DNA of 64,000 nt from Petropleomorpha daqingensis. Lineage in GTDB: Bacteria > Actinomycetota > Actinomycetes > Mycobacteriales > Geodermatophilaceae. A model generated the notes under the pieces. That model saw nothing but the letters and a program-made list of their open reading frames with translations. It was not told the DNA's origin and made no database searches. Position numbers and translations under genes: made by a program. Each line of letters starts with the position of its first letter. Positions within the stretch are counted from its first letter, which is position 1. Positions 26,301 to 33,687 of the stretch are shown here, piece by piece. The stretch covers positions 2,728,001 through 2,792,000 of the forward strand of contig NZ_JACBZT010000001.1 in the NCBI RefSeq assembly GCF_013408985.1, read 5' to 3'.

Positions 26301-26799
26301 ACGGCACGAGCAGCTCGAGGTTCTCGATGCGCATCGGATCGGCCCGGTCGGGGTCGAGCAGCCGCCAGTTGTAGGTGATCAGGTCGATGTAGGACAGGTG
26401 CGGGGCGGTCCGGTCCAGGCGGGCCGAGACCTGCTCCCACGGGTGCTGGATCGACGGCGGCAGTTCCGGCGCCGGGACCTGGAGCACCCGCTGGTAGGAG
26501 TGCGCGAACATCCCGAGCAGCGTCGAGGCGCGCAGCAGTTCGGCGTCGGGCAGGTCGTCGGGCAGCGCGGAGAGCACCGGCAGGTCGTCGAACGCCCGCC
26601 GCAGCGTGACCGTCTTGAACAGCCGGGGGAGCTGCACCGCGATCTCGTCCCACGCCCGGTGGCTGCCCGACATCGCCAGCAGCGGCGGCGTCGAGGGGAT
26701 GTTGCCGTGCGACTCGCTCAGGAAGCCGAGGTTCTCGTGCCCGACGGCACGGTTGTGCGCCTGGGCCTCCTCCAGCACGGTGCGCGAGGCAACGGCCAT
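23380..26799 (-). CDS. fusion of indoleamine 2,3-dioxygenase-like heme domain, NADPH/FAD reductase and cytochrome b5
   Basis: This 1139-residue protein has at least three modules. Residues 20-395 resemble indoleamine 2,3-dioxygenases: NLGFLSE, GPSGTNAMLFHVMDALLG, LRGTFPVFWRQFLAAL, SVRDYVAQRGD, and a proximal-His candidate His348 in MRHRLKVHGFL. Residues 400-800 are a cytochrome-P450-reductase/sulfite-reductase type module without a flavodoxin part: YQPGDRIAILPEN, FAD motif RMYSISST (572-579), GGTGIAPFRGF (658-668), YICGRTG. Residues 825-910 are a cytochrome b5 domain with HPGG (His865) and His889/890. The last 230 residues are helical and unassigned. ATG 26799 is chosen over one at 26892, which would run through the divergent promoter. 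A heme oxygenase with built-in electron supply is inferred. Confidence 0.85.
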   Translation of the reverse strand: MAVASRTVLEEAQAHNRAVGHENLGFLSESHGNIPSTPPLLAMSGSHRAWDEIAVQLPRLFKTVTLRRAFDDLPVLSALPDDLPDAELLRASTLLGMFAHSYQRVLQVPAPELPPSIQHPWEQVSARLDRTAPHLSYIDLITYNWRLLDPDRADPMRIENLELLVPSVDNQEERVFYLVQVEIAAQTAPVVAAAVRAQEAAERDDPAALIGEFIGIADTLQRVARESFLKIRPDPYAPSFVDSVVWAKTVAPFAVPINPGVPGPSGTNAMLFHVMDALLGRTRYASRFGGEVEHLRGTFPVFWRQFLAALRGTSVRDYVAQRGDPELAGIFTELLEAYSGERGFLMRHRLKVHGFLDIAFKAGRSVTITGFEGKFKDRTWEEVDAELGASIDERRVDSPSPVRHAQVAAVVPVHVEGDNWVKQVTLGVAGSGVRYQPGDRIAILPENSRELVDATLSALRATGEEEVQLSPLWREAVTSRNGTASPTHLPLRSLLAMGRIRPVEREVAKTLLALSGDEALRDVVEARAEDQWELWDLLELLTRRGFDPRTLWRAQPGEREHICRLVPPEKARMYSISSTMGDGRTATELSLTIGGLRYSSADAPRSVGAAKRGTASTYLGDPDSWIEEVGTPVAFTVVRPPRFALPADGAEPVVMFAGGTGIAPFRGFLQERVRRGVDGESWLFLGTRTTADLYYRSELETAVAAGSLNLRVAFSRDPLTARTVSDGDGRRLVLEPGETRHIGAEMLACADELWELLRPRSEGGRGGRFYICGRTGFARAVFDGIKEVGRRKGGLDDAGASHLLGLLTAEGRLQLDVFTTYPGPHALQPARYDASEVVLHNDDEHGWWLVVDGRVYDVGEFLEMHPGGAKIVQAYGGVDATRAYRAVRHHIEPEVDAQRGIYEIGTIRRLDFGAEWGVAIGPSGLHHVPLAELYKSWARFLYAIVEMTNALRLDYTIHQPPLTRRDAPGEMTPYRLGFLMEAHDRFVHSYLDFSIGEDVQDLWALTSGLCSSSERVTYVRDEIARVQASETAEAVVRATAHGPQALALVGPAAGAAVMGAIVRWVDALEAENKRYLHELKAIVRDGLLVFEEFGPDAVRRGGDRLLERLRAIPVLLESYYAGLEPHARAVEGLLQPIVV

Positions 26800-26915
26800 C
26801 ACCGGCTCCCATCCAGAGCACCGCGGGGCGATGGCGCCGCAACCTATTGGCCCGCGGCACGCAGGGCAACGCTCCTCGGCGTCGCAACTCATTGCCCCGG
26901 CCGGGTCGGGGCTTC

Positions 26916-26921
26916 TACGTT
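26916..26921 (+). promoter_or_regulatory. probable -10 element of a leaderless CBS-protein transcript
   Basis: TACGTT fits TANNNT and ends 6 bases before the GTG at 26928, with no Shine-Dalgarno sequence between. This is the same layout as at 11969 and 33676. Confidence 0.45.
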
Positions 26922-26927
26922 GCCCGC

Positions 26928-27395
26928 GTGCAGGTCCAGGAGGCCATGTCGAACCGCTTCGCCCGCATCCGGGCGGGGTCGACGATGTTCCAGGCCGCGG
27001 AGACGGTCGCTCTCGCCGGCTCCAGCGACTTGATGGTCATCGGGGAGGACGGCGGATTCGTCGGCGTCCTCTCCGAGGGCGACATCCTGCGGGCGGCGCT
27101 GCCCGACGTCGAGGAGATCCTCGAGGCCGGCGGCTCCCTCGACGTGGCCTTCGGCCGGTTCGTCGAGAAGGCGCACGACCTGTCCGCGCTGCCGATCGCG
27201 CCGCTGATCATCCGCAACCCGATCACCGTCGCGCCGGACGATCACGTCACGCGGGCGGTCGTCGTCCTCGTGGAGCGCGGGATCCGGCTGCTGCCGGTGG
27301 TCAGCGACGGGCGGCTGCTCGGCGTCATCTCCCGGGCCGACGTCTGCAACGCGGTCGTCGGCCAGCTCGCGGGGCTGGCGGTCGGCGTCGGCTGA
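26928..27395 (+). CDS. two-CBS-domain protein
   Basis: The 155-residue protein consists of two CBS motifs: IRAGSTMFQAAETVALAGSSDLMVIGEDGGFVGVLSEGDILR, at about 27000-27090, and NPITVAPDDHVTRAVVVLVERGIRLLPVVSDGRLLGVISRADV, at 27220-27350. CBS pairs bind adenosine nucleotides and act as energy or redox sensors. There is no attached enzyme domain. An upstream ATG at 26847 is open but the GTG sits 6 bases after a -10 element, so it is preferred. It is divergent from the heme/flavin fusion gene with 128 bases between, and might share its regulation. Confidence 0.88.
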   Translation: MQVQEAMSNRFARIRAGSTMFQAAETVALAGSSDLMVIGEDGGFVGVLSEGDILRAALPDVEEILEAGGSLDVAFGRFVEKAHDLSALPIAPLIIRNPITVAPDDHVTRAVVVLVERGIRLLPVVSDGRLLGVISRADVCNAVVGQLAGLAVGVG

Positions 27396-27410
27396 CCCGG
27401 CCCGGCGGGC

Positions 27411-27468
27411 GGTGATGTGCGTCGGTGGCGGGTTCTGGCGCCAGAACCCGCCATCAACGCACATCACC
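27411..27468. repeat. palindromic element, family A, copy 2
   Basis: Arms 27411-27438 and 27441-27468 are reverse complements with two mismatches and a 2-base loop. The arm starts GGTGATGTGCGTCGGTGGCG. It shares its core with 8012-8069. It begins 15 bases after the stop of the CBS gene and precedes the promoter of the bsh-like operon. Confidence 0.85.
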
Positions 27469-27504
27469 TGGCCCTTTCCGTGGTCTGAGCCGGGGCGGAT
27501 CTCC

Positions 27505-27534
27505 TTGTCGGGCCGTCCAGGTCCCGAGTAGCGT
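27505..27534 (+). promoter_or_regulatory. candidate promoter of the PIG-L/bsh-like operon
   Basis: TTGTCG (27505-27510) and TAGCGT (27529-27534) are separated by 18 bases, a reasonable vegetative actinobacterial promoter. Transcription would begin near 27541. A ribosome site GGGGGAGGAG precedes the ATG at 27569. Confidence 0.4.
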
Positions 27535-27568
27535 CCGGCCGCCCGCAGCCGGGGGAGGAGCGCAGCCC

Positions 27569-30500
27569 ATGTGCCCACGCTCGACCTGGCCGGCACAGCG
27601 CGTCGATCCCGTCGTCCGTCCTGTCCTCGCCGTGGCCCCGGAGCAGGTGGCGCGCCAGCACGACCGCATCCGCGCCCTGGCCAACGCCGGCGCGGTGCTG
27701 CACCTCGGCGCGCACCCGGACGACGAGGACAGCGGCATGGTCGCCTACATGTCCCGCCGGCACGCGGCGCGCACCGTCTACTGGTCGGCCACGCGGGGCG
27801 AGGGCGGGCAGAACCGCCGCGGCCCGGAGCGCAACGAGGCGCTCGGCGTGGTCCGCACCTGGGAGAGCCTCGACGCCCGCCGGCTGGACGGCGGCGAGGT
27901 GCTCTACGGGCCGTTCTACGACTTCGGGTTCTCCAAGAGCGGCGAGGACACCCTGCGCCGGTGGGGCCGCGACGCCGTGGTCGGCGAGGTGGTCCGCGCG
28001 ATCCGGTCGGTGCAGCCGCTGGTGGTGGTCTGCCGGTGGTCCGGGACGGCGGACGACGGGCACGGCCACCACCAGGCCGTCGGCCTGGTCGCCGAGGAGG
28101 CGTTCGACGCGGCCGCCGATCCGGAGCGGTTCCCGGAGCTCGGGCTGCCGCCGTGGCGGGCGGCGAAGCTCTACCGGTCGGTGGCCGGCGACTGGCAGCC
28201 CGGGGAGGACGGCAGCTTCGGCGTCCTCGTGCCGGAGTACGAGCAGGCCGGCTACCTGCGCCTGGACACCGGCGAGGTCGACCCGGTCGCCGAGGTGAGC
28301 TACCAGGAGCAGGCGCACACCGCGGTCAACCGGCACCGCTCGCAGGGCATCGGCTTCGTGCCCGAGCCGGGGCCGTACTTCTACTACTACCGCCTGGTCC
28401 GCAGCCCGAGCGCGCCGCCGAGCAGGGAGGCGAGCTTCTACGACGGCCTCGATCCGCTGCTCACCGGCCTCGGCGACGACCCCCGGCTGACCGCCGCCCG
28501 CGCCGCCCTCGAGACGGCGGCGGAGAACTTCCGGCCCGACCGCCCCACCGCCTGCCTGCCCCGGCTGGTCGAGGCGTGGGAGGCGCTGAGCGCCCTCGAA
28601 GCGGTCGAGGACGACGAGGCGCTCGCCCGCTACCTCACCCGCCGCACCGCCGAGATCGAGGAGGTGGTCGCCGGGTTCCTCTCGGTCCGCGTCGAGTGCC
28701 TCGCCGACCGCGCCCGGATCACGCCGGGCCGCGAGGTCCGGGTCGTCGTCCGCGTCTGGGGCGGCGCGGACCCGGTCGACGTCGAGAAGGTGGAGCTGCA
28801 CGTCCCCGACGGCTGGCTCGCCGTCCGCACGTCCGCCGACGACGGCCCGCCGCACCCCTCGCACACCGCGCAGCACGAGGTCGTCTACCTCGTCACGGTG
28901 CCCGCGGACGTCGAACCGCAGGCGCCCTACTGGCTGCGCGCACCCCGCGGGCCGTACCGCTACGCGTGGCCGGAGCGCTCGCCGTCACTCGGTCAGCCCC
29001 TGGACGAACCGCTCGTGTGGACCGAGGTCGTCGTCCGCGGGGCCGGCGCCACCTGCACCGTGCGCAGCGCGGCGGTGCAGCGCAGCGGGTTCCCCGGCGG
29101 CTCGCGGCTGCTGCCGCTCACCGTGCTGCCCCCGGTCGCGCTGAGTCCCCGCCAGCAGCGCGAGATCCTGCCGATCACCGGCCTGCAGCGGGTGCTCGAC
29201 CTCGACGTCACCGTGCAGTGCATCGAGCCCGACGGCGCCCGGGCGGTGCTGACCCCCGTCGCCCCGGACGGGTGGACCGTCGACCCGCCCGCGCGGGAGG
29301 TGCTGCTCGGCGGCGCCGGCGACACCGTCACCCGCCGGTTCCGCGTGCACGTGCCGGCGTCGGCGGCGCCCGGCGGCTACGCGCTGCGCTACGAGCTGCA
29401 GTGCGGCGGGCGCAGCTACGACCTCGAGCTGCGGCCGGTCCGGCTGGGTGTGCCGGGCGCGACCGCGCCGCCGGACGAGCACACCGCGGTCGTCGAGGCA
29501 TACCTGCTCCGCCCCGTGTCCGTGGCGGTCGACCTGGTCGACGCCCGGTTCATCAAGACGCTGCGCTACGGCTACGTGCACGGCCTGGAGGAGTCGATCG
29601 TGCCGTCGCTGGCGCGCTTCGAGCTCGACCTGGCCGAGGTCGGCGACGACCAGCTCGAGTTCGCCGACCTCGGCGAGTTCGACGCGATCGTCCTCGGCCC
29701 GAACGCCTACTCGGTGCGGCCCGCCGTCCGCCGCTCGGCCGCGCGGCTGCTCGACTTCGTCGCCCAGGGCGGCACGCTGGTCGTGCAGTACCAGACCTAC
29801 GGCTACGACGTCGGAGGCCTCACCCCGTTCCCGGTCCGGTTCTCCCAGCCGCACGACCGGGTCACCGATCCGCAGGCGCCGGTCACGCTCGTCGACCCGG
29901 CGAACCCGGTGCTCACCGCGCCCAACGCGATCGGGCCGGCCGACTTCGACGGCTGGGTGCACGACCGCGGGCTGTACTTCCTGGGGGAGTGGGACCGCCG
30001 GTACACGCCGGTGCTGGCCAGCGCCGACGTCGGCGAGCCGCCCCGGGAGGGCGGGCTGCTCACGGCGTCGTTCGGGCGCGGCACCTACGTCTACGCCGCA
30101 TACTCCTTCCACCGGCAGATCCCGGCCGGTGTGGCCGGCGCGGTGCGGCTGTTCGCCAACCTGCTCGGGCTGGCCGAGGTCCGGGTGCGCGAGCGGATGG
30201 CGCGGCTCGGCGAGCTCGAGCTGTTCCGGTTCATGACCGAGGCCCAGCTGTACGAGGCCGCGCGCAGCGTGTCCGAGCGCTGGGTCGACGCCGGCGCCTA
30301 CCTGGCCCGCGAGGGCGAGCGCGGGCACGAGATGTTCATCCTGGTCGACGGCTCGGTCGAGGTCCTCCACGGGGAGGGTGACGGCGAGCGGCTCGTGCAC
30401 GTCGCGGGGCCGGGGGAGGAGCTCGGCGAGCTGACGCTGCTGGCCGACATCCCGCGCTCGGCCAGCCTGCGCGCGGCCACCGACGTGGTCGTCCTGGTCA

Positions 30501-30610
30501 TCCGGGACGACGCCCTGGAGGAGTGGCTGCAGCGCCACCCCGACCTGGGCCGCGGCATGATGCGCCGGCTCGCCCACCGGGTCGTCGAGACGACGGGCCA
30601 GCTGTCGTGA
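27569..30610 (+). CDS. large PIG-L (LmbE) deacetylase-like protein with GATase-like and cyclic-nucleotide-binding domains
   Basis: The 1013-residue protein starts with a PIG-L zinc deacetylase domain: AHPDDEDSG at about 49-57, ATRGEGGQNRRGPERNEALG, and DDGHGHHQAVG. Two beta-sandwich regions (about 380-640) follow. Next comes an alpha/beta segment like a class I amidotransferase/ThuA fold (FDAIVLGPNAYSV, FVAQGGTLVVQYQTYGYD, about 690-880). Residues 884-1013 are a CRP-type cyclic-nucleotide-binding domain with phosphate cassette GELTLLADIPRSASLRA. There is no signal peptide. Its stop overlaps the GTG of the glycosyltransferase. cAMP control of a deacetylase is a reasonable inference, since a cyclase lies in the same operon. 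Confidence 0.88.
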   Translation: MCPRSTWPAQRVDPVVRPVLAVAPEQVARQHDRIRALANAGAVLHLGAHPDDEDSGMVAYMSRRHAARTVYWSATRGEGGQNRRGPERNEALGVVRTWESLDARRLDGGEVLYGPFYDFGFSKSGEDTLRRWGRDAVVGEVVRAIRSVQPLVVVCRWSGTADDGHGHHQAVGLVAEEAFDAAADPERFPELGLPPWRAAKLYRSVAGDWQPGEDGSFGVLVPEYEQAGYLRLDTGEVDPVAEVSYQEQAHTAVNRHRSQGIGFVPEPGPYFYYYRLVRSPSAPPSREASFYDGLDPLLTGLGDDPRLTAARAALETAAENFRPDRPTACLPRLVEAWEALSALEAVEDDEALARYLTRRTAEIEEVVAGFLSVRVECLADRARITPGREVRVVVRVWGGADPVDVEKVELHVPDGWLAVRTSADDGPPHPSHTAQHEVVYLVTVPADVEPQAPYWLRAPRGPYRYAWPERSPSLGQPLDEPLVWTEVVVRGAGATCTVRSAAVQRSGFPGGSRLLPLTVLPPVALSPRQQREILPITGLQRVLDLDVTVQCIEPDGARAVLTPVAPDGWTVDPPAREVLLGGAGDTVTRRFRVHVPASAAPGGYALRYELQCGGRSYDLELRPVRLGVPGATAPPDEHTAVVEAYLLRPVSVAVDLVDARFIKTLRYGYVHGLEESIVPSLARFELDLAEVGDDQLEFADLGEFDAIVLGPNAYSVRPAVRRSAARLLDFVAQGGTLVVQYQTYGYDVGGLTPFPVRFSQPHDRVTDPQAPVTLVDPANPVLTAPNAIGPADFDGWVHDRGLYFLGEWDRRYTPVLASADVGEPPREGGLLTASFGRGTYVYAAYSFHRQIPAGVAGAVRLFANLLGLAEVRVRERMARLGELELFRFMTEAQLYEAARSVSERWVDAGAYLAREGERGHEMFILVDGSVEVLHGEGDGERLVHVAGPGEELGELTLLADIPRSASLRAATDVVVLVIRDDALEEWLQRHPDLGRGMMRRLAHRVVETTGQLS

Positions 30611-31779
30611 GCCTGCGCGGGGGGCTGCGGGTGGGCCTGCTGTGCCACCGCGGCGTCGGCGGCAGCGCGATGGTCGCCGTCGGGCTGGCCCGGCAGCTGG
30701 CCGCCCGCGGCCACGACGTGCACGTCGTCGCCCGCTCCACCCCGCCCGGGCTGGAGACGCCGCCGCCCGGGGTCAGGGTGCACCGGCTGACCGCCACCGA
30801 CGACGTCACCACCCGGCTGGACGTCGACTGGACCACCGCCGAGCTGCACGGCCTGGCCGAGCTCGTCGCCTCCGTGGTGCAGCGCGAGCGGCTGCAGGTG
30901 CTGCACTTCCACTACGCCGTGCCGTTCGCGTGGGTGGTCCAGGACGTCGTCCGCCGGCTGGGGGAGGACCGCCCCGCCGTCGTCGGGACCCTGCACGGCA
31001 CCGACGTGAGCGTCTTGGGACGGCGACCCGCCGTGCGCCGCAGGCTCGAGCCGGCGCTGGCCGCGCTCGACGCCGTCACCACGGTCTCCGACCACCACGC
31101 GGCGCTGGCGACGCGGATCTTCCGGCTGCCGGAACCGCCGGACGTGATCCCCAACTTCGTCGACCTCGACCGCTTCCGCACCGTCGCGCACCCGCCGGCG
31201 CACGGGCGGGCGCCCCGGCTGGTGCACGTCTCCAACTTCCGGCAGGTCAAGCGGCCCGAGAGCATGGCCCGCATCGCCGGACGCGTGCTCGCCGCCGCCC
31301 CGTCCGAGCTGTGGCTGGTCGGCACCGGCGAGCGGATGCCCGCCGTCGAGTCGATCCTCGAGGACCCCATCGCCGACGGGCGGGTGCGGCTGCTCGGCGT
31401 CCGGCTCGACGTCGAGAACCTGCTGCCGCACACCGACCTGCTGCTGGTCAGCAGCCGGATGGAGAGCTTCTGCCTCGTCGCGCTGGAGGCCATGGCCTCC
31501 GGTGTCCCCGTCGTCGCGCCGCGGGTCGGCGGGCTGCCCGAACTCGTCGAGCACGGGATCAGCGGGCTGCTGTTCGAGCCCGGCGACGAGGAGGGCGCCG
31601 CCCGGCTGGTGCTGGTCTACCTCGCCGACCCCGCTCTCCAGCGCCGGCTGAGCGCCGGTGCGCTCACCCGGGCCCGGAGCCTGTCCACCGCCGCGGTGAT
31701 CCCGCGCTACGAGCGGCTCTACGCCGACGTGCTCGGGCGCACGCGGGACGACCTGACCCTGGCCGCCGCGGGGGAGTGA
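30607..31779 (+). CDS. bshA: BshA-like GT4 glycosyltransferase (GlcNAc-malate synthase type)
   Basis: The 390-residue GT-B enzyme matches BshA motif by motif: HRGVGGSAMVAVGLARQLAARGHDVHVV at 10-40, VLHFHYAVPFAW, TLHGTDVSVLG, TTVSDHH, DVIPNFVDLDRF, LVHVSNFRQVKRPE, and the nucleotide-sugar motif ESFCLVALEAMASGVPVVAPRVGGLPE at 31470-31550. BshA joins UDP-GlcNAc and L-malate in bacillithiol synthesis. The length fits BshA (about 380) and not the longer mycothiol enzyme MshA. The GTG overlaps the previous stop by 4 bases. That the acceptor is malate is inferred from similarity only. Confidence 0.8.
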   Translation: MSLRGGLRVGLLCHRGVGGSAMVAVGLARQLAARGHDVHVVARSTPPGLETPPPGVRVHRLTATDDVTTRLDVDWTTAELHGLAELVASVVQRERLQVLHFHYAVPFAWVVQDVVRRLGEDRPAVVGTLHGTDVSVLGRRPAVRRRLEPALAALDAVTTVSDHHAALATRIFRLPEPPDVIPNFVDLDRFRTVAHPPAHGRAPRLVHVSNFRQVKRPESMARIAGRVLAAAPSELWLVGTGERMPAVESILEDPIADGRVRLLGVRLDVENLLPHTDLLLVSSRMESFCLVALEAMASGVPVVAPRVGGLPELVEHGISGLLFEPGDEEGAARLVLVYLADPALQRRLSAGALTRARSLSTAAVIPRYERLYADVLGRTRDDLTLAAAGE

Positions 31780-31784
31780 CGGCG

Positions 31785-32927
31785 ATGCGCACCCTCTTCG
31801 ACCTCCTCGACACCGACTCCGGCCGGGAGTTCCTCGCCGAGCGCGGGCTGTTCACCGACGTCGACGAGTTCCGCGCCGCCCTCCGGCCGCCGGTCCGCGA
31901 CGCCCTGACCGCCGCCGCGGGTCTGCCCACGGGTGCGCCGCTGGTGCACATCGGGCAGCAGGTCTGCGCCGACTACGCGCCGTGGACGCTGACCAAGTTC
32001 GTCGCGGGCGCGCAGCTCGCCGGCTACGACGACGCCGCCCCGGTGCTGCTCTGGCACGACATGTACTCCGCGGAGGCCGAGCGCTACGGCCAGCGGCTGG
32101 TGCTGCCGTCGGGCTCGAAGCTGCGCGGCATCTGGTTCGCGCCGCGCGCGGCCGGCGGCAGCGAGCCGCGGTTCGTCCCGGTCTCGCCGGCCACGCTCGA
32201 CCAGGCCTTCCGCGAGCTGGGCGGCTGGCTGGAGCAGGCGGTCAAGGACCGGCCGAAGCCCGACCGCGCCGCGGCCCGGGAGCGGCTGGCCGCGCTCTCC
32301 GAGGCCGTGCACGCGGAGAAGCCCGAGACGCTCGGGGAGGTCGACGCCGCGTTCGCCACCTTCCTGCTGCGGGACCGGCTCGGCGTCTCGCTGCCCGCCG
32401 TGACCCTCTCGGCGGTGCTCGAGCAGGGCGCGTTCACCGAGTCGCTGGAGGCCTACCTCGAGCGGCGGGAGGACGTCGTCGCCGTCTTCAACGAGGCCGT
32501 CGCCGAGCTCGTCGCCCAGGACGTCGACCCGCAGGTCCGCCCGCTGCCCGAGGACCACCTGCCGCTGCACTACTCCTGCCCGACCGACGGCACCCGGCTG
32601 CGGCTGTCCCTCGTGGACGGCGCCGCGGCTGCCACGTGCCGGTGCGGCACCGGGTACCGCTTCGACCTGGGCGGCGGCCTCGGCGAGCTGGGCGCGACCG
32701 GCCGGTGGAGCCCCGACGTCTCGCTGCCGGTGCACTGCAACGACGCCGCGAGCGGCTGGGTCGTCGGCCGCAGCACCGCCCTCTACGGCCTCGTGCTCAA
32801 CGCCGTGATCGACAGGGTGCTCGGCGGGCGGCCGATCCCGGGCTGGATCCCGCCGGACCTGTCCTCGGCGCCGCGTCCGGGCAGCGAGCCGCCGACGCTG
32901 CTGGTCGACCACCTGCTCGGCCCGTGA
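31785..32927 (+). CDS. divergent BshC-like protein (putative cysteine-adding enzyme)
   Basis: The 380-residue protein is not an obvious family member, but several blocks line up in order with BshC. VHIGQQVCADYAPWTLTKFVAG matches V.GGQQ.GL.TGPLYT..K, and PVLLWHDMYSAEAERYG matches P.FW.AGEDHD.DEI. WSPDVSLPVHCNDAASGWVVGRSTALYGLVLNAVIDRVLGGRPIPGWIPPDL (32706-32862) matches FSPNVLLRPL.QD...GP.E..Y......FG..MP...PR. A CPTDGTRL...TCRCGTGYRF segment (about 265-295) looks like a zinc ribbon and is not usual. It is shorter than BshC (about 540), lacking the C-terminal coiled coil. GGGGAG precedes ATG 31785. Confidence 0.6.
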   Translation: MRTLFDLLDTDSGREFLAERGLFTDVDEFRAALRPPVRDALTAAAGLPTGAPLVHIGQQVCADYAPWTLTKFVAGAQLAGYDDAAPVLLWHDMYSAEAERYGQRLVLPSGSKLRGIWFAPRAAGGSEPRFVPVSPATLDQAFRELGGWLEQAVKDRPKPDRAAARERLAALSEAVHAEKPETLGEVDAAFATFLLRDRLGVSLPAVTLSAVLEQGAFTESLEAYLERREDVVAVFNEAVAELVAQDVDPQVRPLPEDHLPLHYSCPTDGTRLRLSLVDGAAAATCRCGTGYRFDLGGGLGELGATGRWSPDVSLPVHCNDAASGWVVGRSTALYGLVLNAVIDRVLGGRPIPGWIPPDLSSAPRPGSEPPTLLVDHLLGP

Positions 32928-33649
32928 GCGTCGACGTCCTGGCCGTGGGGGCGCACCCCGACGACGTCGAGGTCGGCTGCGGCGGGGTGCTCGCGCTGTG
33001 CGCGCAGGCCGGGATGCGGGTGGCGATCGCCGACCTGACCGCCGGGGAACTCGGGACCCGTGGCACGCGTGAGCTGCGGGCGGACGAGGCCCGGCGGGCA
33101 GGGGACATCCTCGGCGTGCAGAGCCGGACGACCCTCGACCTGCCCGACGGCGGCCTGGGCCCCGAGCACCGGGCCGCCGTCGTCGGCCTGCTGCGCGACC
33201 TCCGGCCGCGGCTGGTGCTGGCGCCCTACCACCTCGACGACCGGCACCCCGACCACGCCGCCGCCGGCCGGCTGGTGCGCGACGCGGCCTTCCTGGCCGG
33301 GGTGGCCAAGTGGGGGGACGGCGACCCGCACCGCACGGCGCGGGTGCACCACTACATGCTGCACACCGTCTTCGAGCCGACCTTCGTCGTCGACGTGACG
33401 CCGGTGTGGGAGCAGCGCACCGCCGCGATCGCCGCGTTCGAGAGCCAGTTCTCCGCCGCGCCGGGCGACCGGCGGACGGCGATCGACGGCGGCGGCTTCC
33501 TCGAGCTGCTCGCCGCCCGCGCCCGGGTGTTCGGCGCGATGATCGGCGCGGCGTGGGGCGAGCCGTTCTCCTGCACCGGTCCGCTGGGTCTCGACCGGCT
33601 GCCCGACCTGCCCTCGGGCGAGGGCCCGGTCTACCGCTCGTTCATCTGA
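32924..33649 (+). CDS. bshB1: BshB1-like PIG-L N-acetylglucosaminyl deacetylase
   Basis: The 241-residue protein is very close to BshB1. It shows VDVLAVGAHPDDVEVGCGGVL with the zinc ligands AHPDD, ADLTAGELGTRGTRELRADEA, LPDGGLGPEH, APYHLDDRHPDHAAAGRLVRDAAF with the HPDH ligand, HHYMLHTVFEPTFVVDVT and FESQF. GELGTRGT and the fixed YM...F...F..D block separate BshB1 from MshB. It removes acetate from GlcNAc-malate in bacillithiol makers. The GTG overlaps the BshC-like stop by 4 bases. The cyclase gene follows 38 bases later. Confidence 0.85.
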   Translation: MSVDVLAVGAHPDDVEVGCGGVLALCAQAGMRVAIADLTAGELGTRGTRELRADEARRAGDILGVQSRTTLDLPDGGLGPEHRAAVVGLLRDLRPRLVLAPYHLDDRHPDHAAAGRLVRDAAFLAGVAKWGDGDPHRTARVHHYMLHTVFEPTFVVDVTPVWEQRTAAIAAFESQFSAAPGDRRTAIDGGGFLELLAARARVFGAMIGAAWGEPFSCTGPLGLDRLPDLPSGEGPVYRSFI

Positions 33650-33675
33650 ACGTTCCGCTGCCGGTGACCAGCCCC

Positions 33676-33681
33676 TACATT
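33676..33681 (+). promoter_or_regulatory. probable -10 element of a leaderless cyclase transcript
   Basis: TACATT fits TANNNT and is separated by six cytosines from the GTG at 33688; no ribosome site is present. The cyclase may therefore have its own promoter in addition to readthrough from the bsh-like operon. Confidence 0.5.
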
Positions 33682-33687
33682 CCCCCC

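Noticed and set aside
26800-26892. N-terminal extension of the heme/flavin fusion with CPAC and IGC cysteines, like a zinc ribbon
   Set aside because: It covers the divergent promoter region, has no ribosome site, and the ATG at 26799 has one; the cysteines are probably accidental.
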